A DNA stretch of 10,861 bases from Deltaproteobacteria bacterium (GTDB taxonomy: Bacteria > Desulfobacterota > Desulfobacteria > Desulfobacterales > SURF-15), in contig JAHEHB010000167.1 in the NCBI GenBank assembly GCA_024644775.1, positions 1 through 10,861 on the forward strand, given 5' to 3'. This document shows positions 1 to 5,256 of this stretch, piece by piece; position 1 is the first letter of the stretch; each line of letters starts with the position of its first letter. The notes under the pieces are model-generated. The model worked only from the letters and a program-made list of their open reading frames with translations. It did no database searches and was not told where the DNA came from. The position numbers and the translations under genes are program-made.

Positions 1-340
1 GCACCGCCCGTTTTTCAAAAGCAAACAAATAGGTTGCCAACAACCCGTGCTCGATTTGCTCTATCAGCGCTTCTTTTATCGCTTTGTTACCATGTCCTGT
101 ATTGGCAACCAATACACATGAGGACCAGTCGATCCATCGATTTCCCCATTTATCATAAACGCTGAAATCTTCAGACTTGTCCCATACGATAGGAGGCATG
201 CCCATCATGGATCTTGGCTCGGATTGTTTTAATGTTTCAAAGATGGGAATCGATTCAGGGACCGGTAATTTTGTCTGGATAGTTCGATATTCTGTTGCAA
301 CTTTTTTAACCACTATCGGTTCAAGAGAATATTCAGCCAT
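1..340 (-). CDS. Class III PLP-dependent aminotransferase, N-terminal part (cut by left window edge)
   Basis: The frame opens at the ATG at 340 and runs without a stop to base 1, giving about 113 residues of a protein that normally has 400 to 460, so the C-terminal three quarters are missing. The start is supported by a GGGAGAGG Shine-Dalgarno stretch at 347-354, six bases upstream. Around residues 65-85 lies the class III pattern: a GNRWIDWSS stretch followed by NTGHGN, matching the family's GN-x-x-ID-x-x-S and N-x-GH segments of the substrate-binding N-terminal part. The lysine that binds PLP would be further downstream and is not visible. The family moves an amino group from an omega- or beta-amino acid (for example 4-aminobutyrate or beta-alanine) to a 2-oxoacid in the cytoplasm. 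It follows a PreA-like gene by 67 bp on the same strand, which fits a beta-alanine or beta-aminoisobutyrate step in reductive pyrimidine breakdown. That role is inferred from context; the fold assignment is firm. Confidence 0.85.
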   Translation of the reverse strand, partial: MAEYSLEPIVVKKVATEYRTIQTKLPVPESIPIFETLKQSEPRSMMGMPPIVWDKSEDFSVYDKWGNRWIDWSSCVLVANTGHGNKAIKEALIEQIEHGLLATYLFAFEKRAV

Positions 341-346
341 TGTAAA

Positions 347-354
347 CCTCTCCC
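347..354 (-). promoter_or_regulatory. Ribosome binding site of the aminotransferase
   Basis: On the minus strand this reads GGGAGAGG and ends six bases before the ATG at 340. It is a strong Shine-Dalgarno match and fixes the start of the truncated aminotransferase. Confidence 0.6.
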
Positions 355-375
355 TATTCGAAATTTGGTATCCGG

Positions 376-401
376 AAAAATCGCGAGTGCAAACCCTCGC
401 G
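376..401 (-). terminator. Short hairpin with U-tract between the PreA-like gene and the aminotransferase
   Basis: On the minus strand a perfect 6-bp GC-rich stem (CGCGAG pairing with CTCGCG, positions 396-401 and 382-387, loop of 8) is followed at once by ATTTTT. It begins seven bases after the stop codon of the PreA-like gene and ends 22 bases before the Shine-Dalgarno site of the aminotransferase. It has the form of a weak intrinsic terminator. Since it sits inside what looks like an operon, it may lower downstream expression or protect a 3' end rather than stop all transcription. Confidence 0.4.
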
Positions 402-407
402 TGATAC

Positions 408-1631
408 TTATTTTATCCGCTCAAGTTGTTCCATTGAGATGACATTTTCAGGGCAAATATCCGTGCACGTGCTGCAACCGGTGCAGTCTTCTGTTCTGAC
501 CACTGCTTTTTCATTTTTAACCGTAATGGCGTAACAGTGACCGATATTTACACATATTCCGCAGCCTGTACATTTTTTTTCGTCAATTTTTGCGTTGCCG
601 CTGTAAATCGTGAGTTGATCGGTTGGCGCGATTCGGGGGACAATCGCATCCCTGAATTCTCGATAGTTGCCGTATCCTTTCTCCTCTATAAACCTTTTCG
701 TTCCACCAACGATTTTCGGGAGTATCCTGAATCCATTTAGCATGACGGCGGTGCAGATTTGCACAAAATCTGAACCGCACATCATCATCTGAACCGCATC
801 TTTCCATGTTTCTATACCACCGCTTCCCATCACCATATTGTCGGGCCGGCAATTTTTCCTTATTTCATAGACATCTCTAAGAGCCAGCGGTTTGAGCCAG
901 GGTCCGGAAAAGCAGGCAAGTGTCGGTTCGTCCTGTAAGTGGCAGATCCCTCGTTCGGGGTTGTTGATATCGAAATCCGGGATTGCAAGCCGGTTACCGG
1001 TGCTTCCCACGCTGTCGATACCATTTTGAAAACAGGCATTGGCTACTTCCCCAACCTTTCCACCCTCAGGAGTTAGTTTTACAAATACAGGAATGTTTAC
1101 AGCGCTTTTAATCGCCAAAGCACTGGTAGATACGATTTCCGCGTTGGATCCGACACTGGCGCCTGAGACCATCTTCGAGTCTCCCCCTGAACTCTCAACA
1201 TTGAACGACATGTTCGGACAACACATATTCAGCTCGATCACGTGGGCGCCGGCCGCTTCGTATTGCTTTGCCATCTGTATCCAACCAGCATCCCCTTCTT
1301 CACCGGCATAGGCCATATTGGCATACAGAATGATCTCTCGGGTTTCTTTTCTGGCCTTTTCCATTAAGCGAAGGCTTTGTTCAAAGGTAAGGCGGGTTTC
1401 CGCTGTAAATGAATGATATTTATGTTTCTTAAGCCATCGATACCTTGGAGGTTTACTGATATAAGTAGGTTGAATGGCCAGTTTCAAACTGGCCCCTCCC
1501 CAGCCCCAATGCTCTGCTTCCCTGATCATATCGACGGTTTTAACGGCTGGACCCGAGCCGACAATAAAATTATTTCTAAATTTAAGTCCCGCCACCTCTA
1601 GGGGCATTAAGTAGTCACTTTCTTTTTTCAC
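408..1631 (-). CDS. PreA-like dihydropyrimidine dehydrogenase-type flavin oxidoreductase with two ferredoxin-type clusters
   Basis: This 407-residue protein has the length and layout of bacterial PreA, the pyrimidine-reducing subunit of NAD-dependent dihydropyrimidine dehydrogenase. Residues 9 to about 330 form a dihydroorotate dehydrogenase-like FMN barrel: MPLEVAGLKF near the start, SLKLAI (K50), IELNMCCPN (132-140), KLTP (185-188) and GSGGIETW (269-276). Residues 350-400 hold two ferredoxin-type cysteine sets. The second is regular (C383, C386, C389, C393-P). The first is not: C354, C357, C360 and then C366, two positions later than usual. The position of the mammalian catalytic cysteine (GLACGQ loop) is V160 in GASVGS. 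The asparagine-containing loop that contacts pyrimidine in this family reads STGNRL instead of a TNT-like motif. The start is GTG at 1631, backed by AAGGA six bases upstream; an internal ATG at 1607 is the alternative. No PreT (NADH subunit) gene is visible. The family call is secure; uracil or thymine as substrate is not. Confidence 0.88.
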   Translation of the reverse strand: MKKESDYLMPLEVAGLKFRNNFIVGSGPAVKTVDMIREAEHWGWGGASLKLAIQPTYISKPPRYRWLKKHKYHSFTAETRLTFEQSLRLMEKARKETREIILYANMAYAGEEGDAGWIQMAKQYEAAGAHVIELNMCCPNMSFNVESSGGDSKMVSGASVGSNAEIVSTSALAIKSAVNIPVFVKLTPEGGKVGEVANACFQNGIDSVGSTGNRLAIPDFDINNPERGICHLQDEPTLACFSGPWLKPLALRDVYEIRKNCRPDNMVMGSGGIETWKDAVQMMMCGSDFVQICTAVMLNGFRILPKIVGGTKRFIEEKGYGNYREFRDAIVPRIAPTDQLTIYSGNAKIDEKKCTGCGICVNIGHCYAITVKNEKAVVRTEDCTGCSTCTDICPENVISMEQLERIK

Positions 1632-1637
1632 GAAATT

Positions 1638-1642
1638 TCCTT
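1638..1642 (-). promoter_or_regulatory. Ribosome binding site selecting a GTG start
   Basis: AAGGA on the minus strand lies six bases before the GTG at 1631. The in-frame ATG at 1607 has no comparable site, so the GTG start is preferred for the PreA-like protein. Confidence 0.55.
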
Positions 1643-1683
1643 ATACATTGTATGGTAAAGGGAATGCCGGTGAATATCAAAAT

Positions 1684-2769
1684 TTAATCAAGCAGAATAC
1701 ACCGTGTGGGTTCATCCTTGTATTTTTGGCAGCCGTTACATGAGATACAGTCTGCTTTTCTCCGCTCTCCTTGTTTCCATCTGTTTACTAAATCCGGTTC
1801 TCTAATAAACGGACGGCACAGGGACACCATATCCGTTTCCCCGTCTTCCACTAAATTTTCCATAAGATCCAGCGATCTCAAACCTCCGACGATTATCAAC
1901 GGGACATCAACGACTTCCCGGAATTTTTTGGCATTTGAAAGAAAATACGCCTCATCTGCTTTTTCAGAAATGTCGGTCCTTATAATGAGTTTCCCGGATT
2001 CTGCCATACCGCCGCTGATTTCAATCGCGTCAATTCCCTCCTCTGATAGCGTCTTGGCGATTTCTGCGCTGTCATCAAGCGTTAGCCCACCCTCAAGAAA
2101 GTCTTCTGAGTTTAACTTTACCAAGACGGGATAGCCGTTACCGGTCTCTTTTCGAATTCGATGGTAAATTTCCAATAAAAACCGCATACGGTTTTCAAGT
2201 GTTCCTCCCCATTGATCCAGTCTTTTATTGGTATACGGACTGATAAACTGACTTCCCAGGTAGCCATGGGCACAATGGATCTGTATACCATCGAATCCGG
2301 CCGAAATTGCCCTCCTGGCGGCGATACCGTAGGCCTCGATGAGTTCTTCAATTTCCTGTTCTGTCAGCGCTTTCGGTGTTTCTTCCGTCAATGGATTATA
2401 AACGGCTGAAGGAGCAACCGGTGCTTCTCCGATGGTGGCAGAAGTCGTTTGTCTCCCGGCATGGTTAATTTGAATGACAATCTTGGAATCGTACTTGTGC
2501 ACTGCATCAACCATTGATTTTAAACCGGTTATGAGTTCATCCTCGTGGACCCCTAACATCGTTGGGCTTGCCTTTCCGTTCCAGGTCACATACGCGTGTC
2601 CGGTAACAATCAACCCAACACCGCCTGCAGCCAGGGCTTCGTATACCTCAATGAACGGATCGTTTACGCTTCCTGATATTTCCGCCCGCCGATCGTTGGT
2701 TGCAGAGCGTACAAATCGATTCGGCACCGTCATTCCGTTAATGTCAATGGGTTTAAATAGAACCGACAT
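1684..2769 (-). CDS. Old Yellow Enzyme / NADH:flavin oxidoreductase-type FMN enzyme with C-terminal cysteine cluster
   Basis: This 361-residue protein is a single FMN TIM barrel of the Old Yellow Enzyme family, which reduces activated C=C bonds or related substrates in the cytoplasm. Visible motifs are FKPIDINGMTVPNRFVRSAT (6-24), QINHAGRQ (100-107), IQIHCAHGYL (162-171) with the H165-x-x-H168 ligand pair and Y170 as likely proton donor, and the long family signature from SPYTNKRLDQWGG to ENRMRF (177-197). The C-terminus carries C341-x2-C344-x2-C347-x9-C357, at the place where 2,4-dienoyl-CoA reductase-type members bind a [4Fe-4S] cluster, though the spacing differs from the classical one. 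The FAD/NAD(P) domain of those roughly 670-residue enzymes is absent, so electrons must come from a separate partner. The ATG at 2769 has AGGAG six bases upstream. The PreA-like gene follows after 52 bp, which suggests one transcript and a linked pathway. The substrate is unknown. Confidence 0.9.
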   Translation of the reverse strand: MSVLFKPIDINGMTVPNRFVRSATNDRRAEISGSVNDPFIEVYEALAAGGVGLIVTGHAYVTWNGKASPTMLGVHEDELITGLKSMVDAVHKYDSKIVIQINHAGRQTTSATIGEAPVAPSAVYNPLTEETPKALTEQEIEELIEAYGIAARRAISAGFDGIQIHCAHGYLGSQFISPYTNKRLDQWGGTLENRMRFLLEIYHRIRKETGNGYPVLVKLNSEDFLEGGLTLDDSAEIAKTLSEEGIDAIEISGGMAESGKLIIRTDISEKADEAYFLSNAKKFREVVDVPLIIVGGLRSLDLMENLVEDGETDMVSLCRPFIREPDLVNRWKQGERRKADCISCNGCQKYKDEPTRCILLD

Positions 2770-2775
2770 ACTAGT

Positions 2776-2780
2776 CTCCT
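2776..2780 (-). promoter_or_regulatory. Ribosome binding site of the OYE-type gene
   Basis: Perfect AGGAG on the minus strand, six bases before the ATG at 2769. It fixes the start of the first gene of the left-hand operon. Confidence 0.65.
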
Positions 2781-2810
2781 CTCAAGGGTGATTAAAGTTT
2801 CAGGTGATCT

Positions 2811-2937
2811 AATTCCATTTCGCATTCAAGCGCTACCTACGTTGGCTGCGTCGTCGGCTTCTCGAAGTACTACTTACGTACATCTGCGTCGCCTCCTTCT
2901 TGCCGTCTTGGTATCATCTTGAATGCAAATCGGAATA
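2811..2937. repeat. Palindromic intergenic repeat element of about 127 bp
   Basis: The outer arms (2811-2830 and 2918-2937) are inverted copies matching at 16 of 20 positions, including a perfect GCATTCAAG / CTTGAATGC core. The inner part (2831-2917) is clearly richer in GC than its surroundings. It contains two related direct segments starting CTGCGTCG (2847 and 2884), a CTTCTCGAAG mini-dyad at 2859-2868 and a TACGTA palindrome at 2876-2881. No credible reading frame crosses it. The form is that of a dispersed REP/MITE-like element, and I associate near-identical sequences with sulfate-reducing Desulfobacterota, though only one copy is visible here. In RNA the arms would form a long hairpin between the small Sm-like gene and the OYE-type gene. 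Confidence 0.6.
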
Positions 2938-2956
2938 AAGTGTCTTGCTTTATTCC
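2932..2956. repeat. Perfect 9-bp hairpin overlapping the stop codon of the small gene
   Basis: GGAATAAAG (2932-2940) and CTTTATTCC (2948-2956) form a perfect 9-bp stem with a 7-base loop. The TAA stop of the 62-codon gene (2950-2952) lies in one arm, and the other arm overlaps the end of the palindromic repeat. There is no U-tract on the minus strand after the stem, so it is not a standard intrinsic terminator. It may shield the mRNA 3' end or mark the insertion edge of the repeat. Confidence 0.5.
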
Positions 2957-3138
2957 TGTTTTGCCGAAAAATGACTGTAGTGCATCACGATTTTTGTGTC
3001 TTTTTCCGGGTCGATGGTCACAAGATCGTCATCGATGGATTTTACCTTCGCGTGTATATATCCTTTGCCGGGAACATGGATAAGCAGCGTTTTTTGATTC
3101 TCGGCAAGCCGTTTTATGAATTCTTTCATTCGGCTCAT
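2950..3138 (-). CDS. Small protein of 62 residues with an Sm/Hfq-like sequence pattern
   Basis: I do not recognise a named family. The N-terminal 15 residues (MSRMKEFIKRLAENQ) look helical and charged. Residues 16-60 read like a small beta-barrel: a strand LLIHVPGKGYIHAKV, then VKSIDDDLVTI, then KIVMHYSHFSA near the end. This resembles, in order, the Sm1 region (strand, glycine, strand, acidic residue with a hydrophobic strand) and the YKHAIS-like Sm2 region of Hfq. The likeness is by eye only; a YlxR/SH3-type barrel is equally possible. The gene has no membrane segment or signal. The ATG at 3138 has an AGGG stretch about 10 bases upstream; the ATG at 3129 region (residue 4) is an alternative. 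A terminator separates it from the metallophosphoesterase gene, so it probably has its own promoter. A 78-codon frame on the opposite strand is judged to be a shadow, because only this frame gives a compact, soluble-looking protein. Confidence 0.6.
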   Translation of the reverse strand: MSRMKEFIKRLAENQKTLLIHVPGKGYIHAKVKSIDDDLVTIDPEKDTKIVMHYSHFSAKQE

Positions 3139-3182
3139 GATCTACAGCACCCTATCTAAAAAATGTGGCCGTTGGCAATAGC

Positions 3183-3218
3183 CGGAAGAAAAGAACCGCC
3201 CCGCTATGAGAGGCGGGT
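3183..3218 (-). terminator. Rho-independent terminator after the metallophosphoesterase gene
   Basis: On the minus strand a GC-rich stem is followed by a U-rich tail TTCTTTTCTTCC. The stem can pair as CCGCC with GGCGG, or in a shifted form as CCCGC with GCGGG. It lies about 140 bases after the metallophosphoesterase stop and about 45 bases before the small Sm-like gene. The plus-strand side also has a T-rich run (ATTTTATT), so it could act in both directions. Confidence 0.65.
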
Positions 3219-3221
3219 CAA

Positions 3222-3272
3222 TTTTATTATCTCCGGTGTATCTCTGTTAAATCTGACTTTAGGATAATAAAA
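3222..3272. repeat. Perfect 10-bp inverted repeat with 31-base spacer
   Basis: TTTTATTATC (3222-3231) and GATAATAAAA (3263-3272) are exact reverse complements. The dyad directly precedes (on the minus strand) the terminator hairpin at 3183-3218, in the gap between the metallophosphoesterase and the small Sm-like gene. It could be part of a compound terminator, a structured leader of the small gene, or an AT-rich protein-binding site. No known riboswitch motif was recognised. Confidence 0.45.
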
Positions 3273-3355
3273 GACTCGTGTAAAGGGGAAACTCTGTTTC
3301 AATTGTTGTGAGGAATTCAGCGATTACTGGCGGGATTATGTTAAGACCTTAGGGG

Positions 3356-4336
3356 CTAATTCGCAGGTTTTCCGTTATGCAATGTAATAAGTGCAATCTC
3401 ACTCTGGGTATTAAATCGAATCGGTATCCCGACAACACCGCATCCTTGATTTGTATATCCCTTCATGTTGGCGTATTGCCATACCCCTCGATAAAACCGC
3501 CTCCCTCTGTTGAGGTGAGTGACCACGGGAAAGCCACCCGGCAGACAGATTTGACCGCCGTGCGTGTGACCACACAGATAGAAATGATAACCATTTTCTG
3601 CGGCCAGGTCATACAGTTCCGGTGTATGTACCATCACTATTTTGAATCCGTCTTCAGATTCTGTTAATGCATTGAATGAGTGCTCCGTATAATAATAGTG
3701 GGGATCATCTATTCCTGTGACCGAGATTTTTTCTTTACCTCTTAATATTGTTACGGTCTCATTAGCCAGAAGCGTAATCCCCAAATCTTCGAAAAGATCT
3801 GCCATCATGTACGTATCATGGTTGCCGAGTACGGCATAGATGCCGTCTTTCGCATTTATCGCCGTGGCGATTTTTTTCATCGGGTCTACAATCTGTTCGA
3901 ATCTACCTCTTATTTCCCTACGATAATCACCGGTTAACACACACAAGTCACACTCCAAGGCTTTTATCTTCTGACTGATTTGTTCTCCGGTTCCTGCCAT
4001 ACTGTCCAAATGCAGGTCGGTTAAATGAAGAATTTTGTAGGATTTGAAAGACTCCGGCAAATCGGGAAAGTGCAACTCTATATTTTTCACAACCTTTCTT
4101 TCGGCATTTCGATAGCCCCGCTCGTAGAACCGGACCAGGCGCAGGAAAACGCCGAAAATCTGGGATAACCCATCGCTAAGTCTCAGAAAGGTCTTACGAC
4201 TGACGCCGAATCGTTTCTGTTGGAGGAGTTTTTCCTCTCGAATTGCACGTGTTGAACACCAATGCCAACGTTTATCATGTGTGGGGAGCGCGTACCTTTC
4301 TTCGGGAGTAACGGAATTTGGAAGGTTAATTTGCAT
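3356..4336 (-). CDS. Calcineurin-like metallophosphoesterase (YkuE/YaeI type)
   Basis: This 326-residue protein carries the complete dinuclear-metal motif set in the usual order: LTDLHLD (D107, H109), LTGDYR (D137), GNHDTY (N172, H173), VMVHTPE (H237) and CGHTHGGQ (H257, H259). The CGHTHGGQICLPG segment and the overall spacing are typical of the YkuE/YaeI branch, whose members hydrolyse phosphodiester or pyrophosphate bonds, some on membrane lipids such as UDP-diacylglucosamine. The catalytic domain starts near residue 85. The first 80 residues are basic and partly hydrophobic (LSQIFGVFLRLVRF, 57-70) but show no clear signal peptide, Tat motif or full membrane span, unlike many relatives, so peripheral membrane binding is more likely than export. 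The ATG at 4336 has only a weak upstream site (GGGAT). It stands alone between two structured gaps, so it is probably monocistronic. The substrate cannot be told from sequence. Confidence 0.9.
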   Translation of the reverse strand: MQINLPNSVTPEERYALPTHDKRWHWCSTRAIREEKLLQQKRFGVSRKTFLRLSDGLSQIFGVFLRLVRFYERGYRNAERKVVKNIELHFPDLPESFKSYKILHLTDLHLDSMAGTGEQISQKIKALECDLCVLTGDYRREIRGRFEQIVDPMKKIATAINAKDGIYAVLGNHDTYMMADLFEDLGITLLANETVTILRGKEKISVTGIDDPHYYYTEHSFNALTESEDGFKIVMVHTPELYDLAAENGYHFYLCGHTHGGQICLPGGFPVVTHLNRGRRFYRGVWQYANMKGYTNQGCGVVGIPIRFNTQSEIALITLHNGKPAN

Positions 4337-4674
4337 ATGACATCATCCCAGATGGGTAAATTCAATTATTTTGATTGAATTGTGCGTTTAATATACTATC
4401 GGATTCAAAAAATTTTTCTAAAGTTATACAAACCAAGCTCGTGAGTACAAAATTACATTAATACCACATGTGTTTCGTGGGTGTCTATCCACAAAAAAAG
4501 GTTTCATTTTTTATACGCTTTATTAAAAAAATGCAATCTGTAAAAAGGTTTTGAATCATCAGGTTAAACAACGGCCTCATGCAGGGCGACAAGCAAAGGG
4601 TCCAATGCTTAACGTGATAATTTGGGGTATCTGAAGAGACGCTAAAATAGATGTTCGAGAAAAGTTAGGCGAAA
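4337..4674. other. AT-rich intergenic region, 338 bp, with candidate control elements
   Basis: No credible reading frame is present. It must hold the end of the PilZ transcript and the promoter of the metallophosphoesterase, both on the minus strand. Candidate -10 boxes on that strand are TATATT (4390-4395) and TATAAA (4510-4515); neither has a convincing -35 partner, so they are only suggestions. A perfect dyad lies at 4359-4381. A short GTGG/CCAC stem occurs near 4488-4502 but has no U-tract in a useful place. I found no clear terminator for the PilZ gene. Confidence 0.4.
4359..4381. promoter_or_regulatory. Perfect 8-bp dyad upstream of the metallophosphoesterase (operator candidate)
   Basis: AATTCAAT (4359-4366) and ATTGAATT (4374-4381) form an exact inverted repeat with a 7-base spacer. 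It lies between the candidate -10 box TATATT (4390-4395) and the start codon at 4336. A site of this size and position suits a dimeric repressor. It could also be an AU-rich RNA hairpin in the leader. No regulator family is recognised from the motif. Confidence 0.35.
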
Positions 4675-5157
4675 TCAACTCATAAAATAGAACGTAAGAT
4701 CCTTTTTATAGGGGTGAGGTCCAAGAAATTTTGTGCCTACATTATAATTATAAATTGACATTACTTTGGCCTGAATCCTAATTTCCGTCTTTTTCTTATC
4801 ATCCAATTTAAATGTTAACGTTAGGTCATCGCCCTTCTTAATGGTGTGTTGTTTGATTGTTCTAAATGATATTCCACCCAGCGAAATGTCACTTACAACC
4901 ATTACATCACTCTCCTTGTTTCTGAGATTCACGTATTCACCCGCTAATTTGACCCTTTTGCGATAGTGTTTTCGGAATTCCAGCAAACAGGAGAAGATTT
5001 TCTTACATTTACATCTGATCTTTATTTCTCTTTTGATCTCCTTAAATTTTGAAACATTGGTTTCTGTGACCGTACCACAATTTGGACAGTTTAAAGTAAT
5101 TCGATTATCGTCACTCACGAAGTACCGAACCGTTTTTTTTTCTTGCTGTGCGCTCAT
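4675..5157 (-). CDS. PilZ domain protein with cysteine-rich (zinc-ribbon-like) N-terminus
   Basis: The 160-residue protein has two parts. Residues 20-57 hold CPNC (C24, C27) and CKC (C49, C51) plus C57, which looks like a small metal-binding ribbon. Residues 61-160 form a PilZ domain: the R62-x3-R66 motif in FRKHYRKR and the D90-x-S-x-x-G95 motif in DISLGG, both of which contact cyclic di-GMP in this family, followed by a strand-rich barrel. Both ligand motifs are intact, so binding is likely. PilZ proteins act as effectors that change activity or contacts when cyclic di-GMP rises, often in pilus, secretion or motility control. The gene lies 88 bp downstream of a gene for a diguanylate cyclase, its probable ligand source. 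The ATG at 5157 is preceded by a purine-rich GAAGAAAG stretch. There is no signal or membrane segment. The cysteine domain's role is unknown. Confidence 0.85.
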   Translation of the reverse strand: MSAQQEKKTVRYFVSDDNRITLNCPNCGTVTETNVSKFKEIKREIKIRCKCKKIFSCLLEFRKHYRKRVKLAGEYVNLRNKESDVMVVSDISLGGISFRTIKQHTIKKGDDLTLTFKLDDKKKTEIRIQAKVMSIYNYNVGTKFLGPHPYKKDLTFYFMS

Positions 5158-5236
5158 AGCTTTCTTCTATCCTATTGATCTAAATAATCGGCTACCATGT
5201 GTCGTAGTGTTCCCCTCTCAAACGGGTTTTTATAAC

Positions 5237-5256
5237 GACCCATCACTATTTGGGTC
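5237..5256. repeat. 6-bp hairpin around the stop codon of the HDOD-GGDEF gene
   Basis: GACCCA (5237-5242) and TGGGTC (5251-5256) are exact inverted copies with an 8-base loop, and the TAG stop (5246-5248) lies in the loop. On the minus strand the stem is followed by GTTATAAAAA rather than a U-tract, so I do not call it a terminator. It might limit read-through into the PilZ gene or stabilise the upstream mRNA. Confidence 0.3.

Noticed and set aside
1706..2134. Plus-strand frame of 142 codons inside the OYE-type gene
   Set aside because: It is antisense to highly conserved coding sequence and has a Ser-rich composition typical of a shadow frame.
2923..3159. Plus-strand frame of 78 codons opposite the small Sm-like gene
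   Set aside because: Its product is rich in Phe, Cys and His with no domain-like pattern, and all neighbours run on the minus strand. The minus-strand frame looks more like a real protein.
4183..4365. Minus-strand 60-codon frame overlapping the start of the metallophosphoesterase
   Set aside because: Almost fully overlaps a secure gene in another frame and shows no motif; treated as a shadow.
4484..4502. GTGG/CCAC stem beside a run of A residues as a terminator for the PilZ transcript
   Set aside because: On the minus strand the T-run comes before the stem, and on the plus strand the stem is followed by A residues, so the order is wrong for an intrinsic terminator.
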